A DNA stretch of 6,501 nt from contig SKXF01000125.1 in NCBI GenBank assembly GCA_007128555.1, forward strand, positions 1-6,501, read 5' to 3'. The notes beneath the pieces are model-generated. The model was not told the origin of the DNA and made no database searches. It worked only from the letters and a program-made list of their open reading frames with translations. This DNA comes from Clostridia bacterium (GTDB lineage: Bacteria; Bacillota_E; SLMV01; PUMD01). This document shows, one piece after another, positions 4,520 through 6,501 of this stretch. The translations under genes were made by a program, and so were the position numbers. The number at the start of each line of letters is the position of its first letter. The first letter of the stretch is position 1.

Positions 4520-6501
4520 ATGCCGGGCAAGGTTGCGAGCAAGAAGAAGAAAAAAAAGACGAACCGACAGAAGAAGAAAACGGCGGCCAACAATGCCGTG
4601 CGCCTTGAGATTGCGGGCCTTCTGACGGTCGTGGCGGGGCTTCTTTTGCTGTTGAGCCTGTATCACGACGGCATGGGGTACGTGGGGCTGATTTTCCGCA
4701 CGGTTCTCACGTGGGCTCTCGGGCGGGCCGCCTGGGTGATCCCCGTGGTGCTGGTCGGAGCGGGGATTCTCTACCTGTCCTCTGTCCGCCCCAGGGAAAT
4801 GGCCTCGCGCCTGTGGGGGCTCCTTTTGAGCACATTGATCCTGTCTGCGATATATCACGGAACCCTCGGGGCGGAGGAACCCTTTACCCCCAAGGTCATG
4901 GTCGACGGCGGGGGCTATACCGGGGCTGTGATTGCCTGGGCCCTGACGTCCGCCGTGGGCACGGTCGGAATGAACATCATCCTCACCGCAGGGATGATCG
5001 CATGCGTTCTGTTGATCGTAAATACTCCCATGACGGAGCTGATCACCGGTGCAGTCCGGGGGATCGGCGCTGCGGCCAGGGCAACCTATTTTGCGTTCAT
5101 GGGTTTTTTCACCTGGGAACGGGAGGAAGAGGAGGACGATACCTCCTCACCGGATCGGGTCGTGCCACCTGCCCCGGAGCCCTCCGAGGACGTGGCCATC
5201 CACTCCTACCCCGATGACGGTGAGCCGAAGCCGGACGAGCCCGAAAAGGGCAGGGTCCTCCCCTTTAAGCGCAAGAAAACGGGGGATCCTCCTGCCCAGG
5301 ACAACAAGGCATCTGTTCCGGACAAAAAGAAGGACAGGGACCAGGATGTGCGCGCCCCGGAGGAGCTGGAACAGGTTAAGATGGATGTAAGCATCCTGTA
5401 TAAATTGCCCGATCCGAGCCTTTTGAGCCGTCCTGAGAGCCGCCGCTTTCTGCCAGGCAGGACCCGCGATGAGCTGAACCGCAAGGCCCGGCTCCTCGAA
5501 TCGACCCTGGAGTCCTTTGGGGTTCGATGCAAGGTCACGGACATCAGCCACGGCCCCACCATTACTCGTTTTGACATGCACCCAGGGCCCGGGGTCAAGG
5601 TCAGCCAGATCGTCAACCTCGCAGATGACATCTCGTTGAGCCTCGCGACATCGGGGATTCGGGTGGTTGCTCCGGTCCCCGGCAAGTCCGCCGTCGGCAT
5701 CGAGGTCCCCAACCGAAAGGTGACCTCGGTCCTGCTTCGGGAGATCCTGGAGAGCAAGGAGTTCAAGCGTTCCCCCGATCCGCTCACGCTCGCCCTGGGA
5801 TCGGACATCACGGGCAGGCCGGTGGTGGTCAAGCTCGCGGACCTGCTCCACCTGCTCATTGCCGGGGCAACGGGCTCGGGAAAAAGCATCTGCATACGGT
5901 GCATCATTGCCAGCATTCTTTTCAAGGCTCGCCCTGACGAGGTGAAGCTGATCCTCATTGACCCCAAGGTGGTGGAGTTCATGTCCTACGTCGACCTTCC
6001 CCATCTTCTGACCCCCGTGGTCACCGACTCGCGCAAGGCGGCGGGATGCCTGACGTGGGCGGTCAAGGAGATGGAACGAAGGTACAAGGAGTTCGCGGCG
6101 AGGGGTGTCCGTGACATATCCGGCTATAACCGCAAGGCGCCGGAGATGGGCGTAGAACCGATGCCCCGCATTGTCATTATCATCGATGAGCTGGCGGACC
6201 TGATGATGGTGGCACGGGTGGACGTTGAGGACGCCATCCAGAGACTGGCCCAGATGGCCAGGGCCGCGGGCATTCACCTGGTGGTCGCAACCCAGAGGCC
6301 CTCTGTGGATGTCATCACCGGTGTGATCAAGGCCAATATTCCCTCGCGGCTGGCCTTTGCCGTGTCCTCGGGTGCTGATTCCAGGACCATCCTCGATGCG
6401 TCGGGGGCGGAGAGGCTCATGGGCAATGGGGACATGCTCCTTTCGCCCGTGGGCCGGGACAAGTCCATGCGGGCCCAGGGCAGTTTCGTTTCCGATGACG
6501 A
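4520..6501 (+). CDS. ftsK: DNA translocase FtsK/SpoIIIE (3' end beyond window)
   Basis: The frame is open from the ATG at 4520 to the window edge (660 codons), so the C-terminus is missing. The family is a septum-anchored ATPase that pumps chromosomal DNA across the division or sporulation septum. Residues 1-25 are Lys-rich and cytoplasmic (K8-K13, K18-K20). About five membrane helices follow, near 31-48, 70-88, 98-112, 133-150 and 152-168. A linker at about 199-290 is rich in Glu, Asp, Pro and Lys. The alpha domain starts near LYKLP (residue 293) with [10 protein letters not shown]. The motor shows Walker A GATGSGKS at 449-456 (K455), [15 protein letters not shown], Walker [12 protein letters not shown] with D556, and [12 protein letters not shown]. 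The visible part ends at GSFVSDDE, so the gamma (DNA-orienting) domain must lie past the edge. Synteny with tepA-ylzJ favours the SpoIIIE branch, but FtsK and SpoIIIE cannot be separated by this sequence alone. Confidence 0.97.
   Translation, partial: MPGKVASKKKKKKTNRQKKKTAANNAVRLEIAGLLTVVAGLLLLLSLYHDGMGYVGLIFRTVLTWALGRAAWVIPVVLVGAGILYLSSVRPREMASRLWGLLLSTLILSAIYHGTLGAEEPFTPKVMVDGGGYTGAVIAWALTSAVGTVGMNIILTAGMIACVLLIVNTPMTELITGAVRGIGAAARATYFAFMGFFTWEREEEEDDTSSPDRVVPPAPEPSEDVAIHSYPDDGEPKPDEPEKGRVLPFKRKKTGDPPAQDNKASVPDKKKDRDQDVRAPEELEQVKMDVSILYKLPDPSLLSRPESRRFLPGRTRDELNRKARLLESTLESFGVRCKVTDISHGPTITRFDMHPGPGVKVSQIVNLADDISLSLATSGIRVVAPVPGKSAVGIEVPNRKVTSVLLREILESKEFKRSPDPLTLALGSDITGRPVVVKLADLLHLLIAGATGSGKSICIRCIIASILFKARPDEVKLILIDPKVVEFMSYVDLPHLLTPVVTDSRKAAGCLTWAVKEMERRYKEFAARGVRDISGYNRKAPEMGVEPMPRIVIIIDELADLMMVARVDVEDAIQRLAQMARAAGIHLVVATQRPSVDVITGVIKANIPSRLAFAVSSGADSRTILDASGAERLMGNGDMLLSPVGRDKSMRAQGSFVSDD

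Noticed and set aside
5248..5255. GGGCAGGG, and GGGGAGGG at 2959-2966, resembling the E. coli FtsK-orienting KOPS motif
   Set aside because: Both lie inside coding DNA that is rich in G. The Bacillus SpoIIIE motif differs (GAGAAGGG) and was not seen; two hits to a degenerate 8-mer are expected by chance.
5147..6277. Long reverse-strand open frame (376 codons) opposite ftsK
   Set aside because: It is antisense to the conserved FtsK motor domain, and its translation shows no family features.

Overview
The window reads as ordinary chromosome from a GC-rich member of the Bacillota (Firmicutes). The main evidence is gene order: ribonuclease J, TepA (a ClpP-like protein), YlzJ and an FtsK/SpoIIIE DNA translocase follow one another on the + strand, as I recall them in Bacillus subtilis (rnjB-tepA-ylzJ-spoIIIE) and many relatives. 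Strong GGAGG-type ribosome binding sites and the use of TTG and GTG starts fit the same group. The lineage below phylum cannot be fixed from this sequence; a clostridia-like, possibly spore-forming lineage is an inference from synteny only.

Layout. Positions 1-107 may hold the last residues of an unidentified upstream gene. Positions 168-656 encode a 162-residue protein of the general-stress (YflT-like) type with a glycine-zipper core. Positions 657-811 form a transcription-unit boundary: an imperfect hairpin that is a plausible terminator, then a good -10 box, then a strong Shine-Dalgarno before a TTG start. From 812 to the end of the window all genes lie on the + strand and close together: rnj (812-2506), tepA (2580-3413), ylzJ (3367-3585, overlapping tepA), uppP (3607-4437) and ftsK/spoIIIE (4520 to beyond 6501, cut by the window edge). 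The two longest gaps in this block are 73 nt (rnj-tepA) and 82 nt (uppP-ftsK). The first contains a 9-bp inverted repeat around a -10-like hexamer. The second contains an orphan Shine-Dalgarno and a six-codon ORF.

How the genes relate. RNase J handles mRNA decay and rRNA/mRNA maturation. TepA is a ClpP-fold protein linked in B. subtilis to preprotein translocation. YlzJ has no known function. UppP recycles the undecaprenyl carrier used for cell-wall synthesis. FtsK/SpoIIIE pumps chromosomal DNA through the closing septum. The last two share a theme of envelope and septum; the others are conserved neighbours whose functional link is not established.

I found no RNA genes, CRISPR arrays, insertion sequences, phage genes or defence systems. 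The window is mainly housekeeping DNA. The points worth a second look are small: the uppP insertion into a conserved block, the rnj-tepA dyad, the uncharacterised YlzJ, the two-lobed stress protein, and a slippery A-rich heptamer at the start of ftsK.
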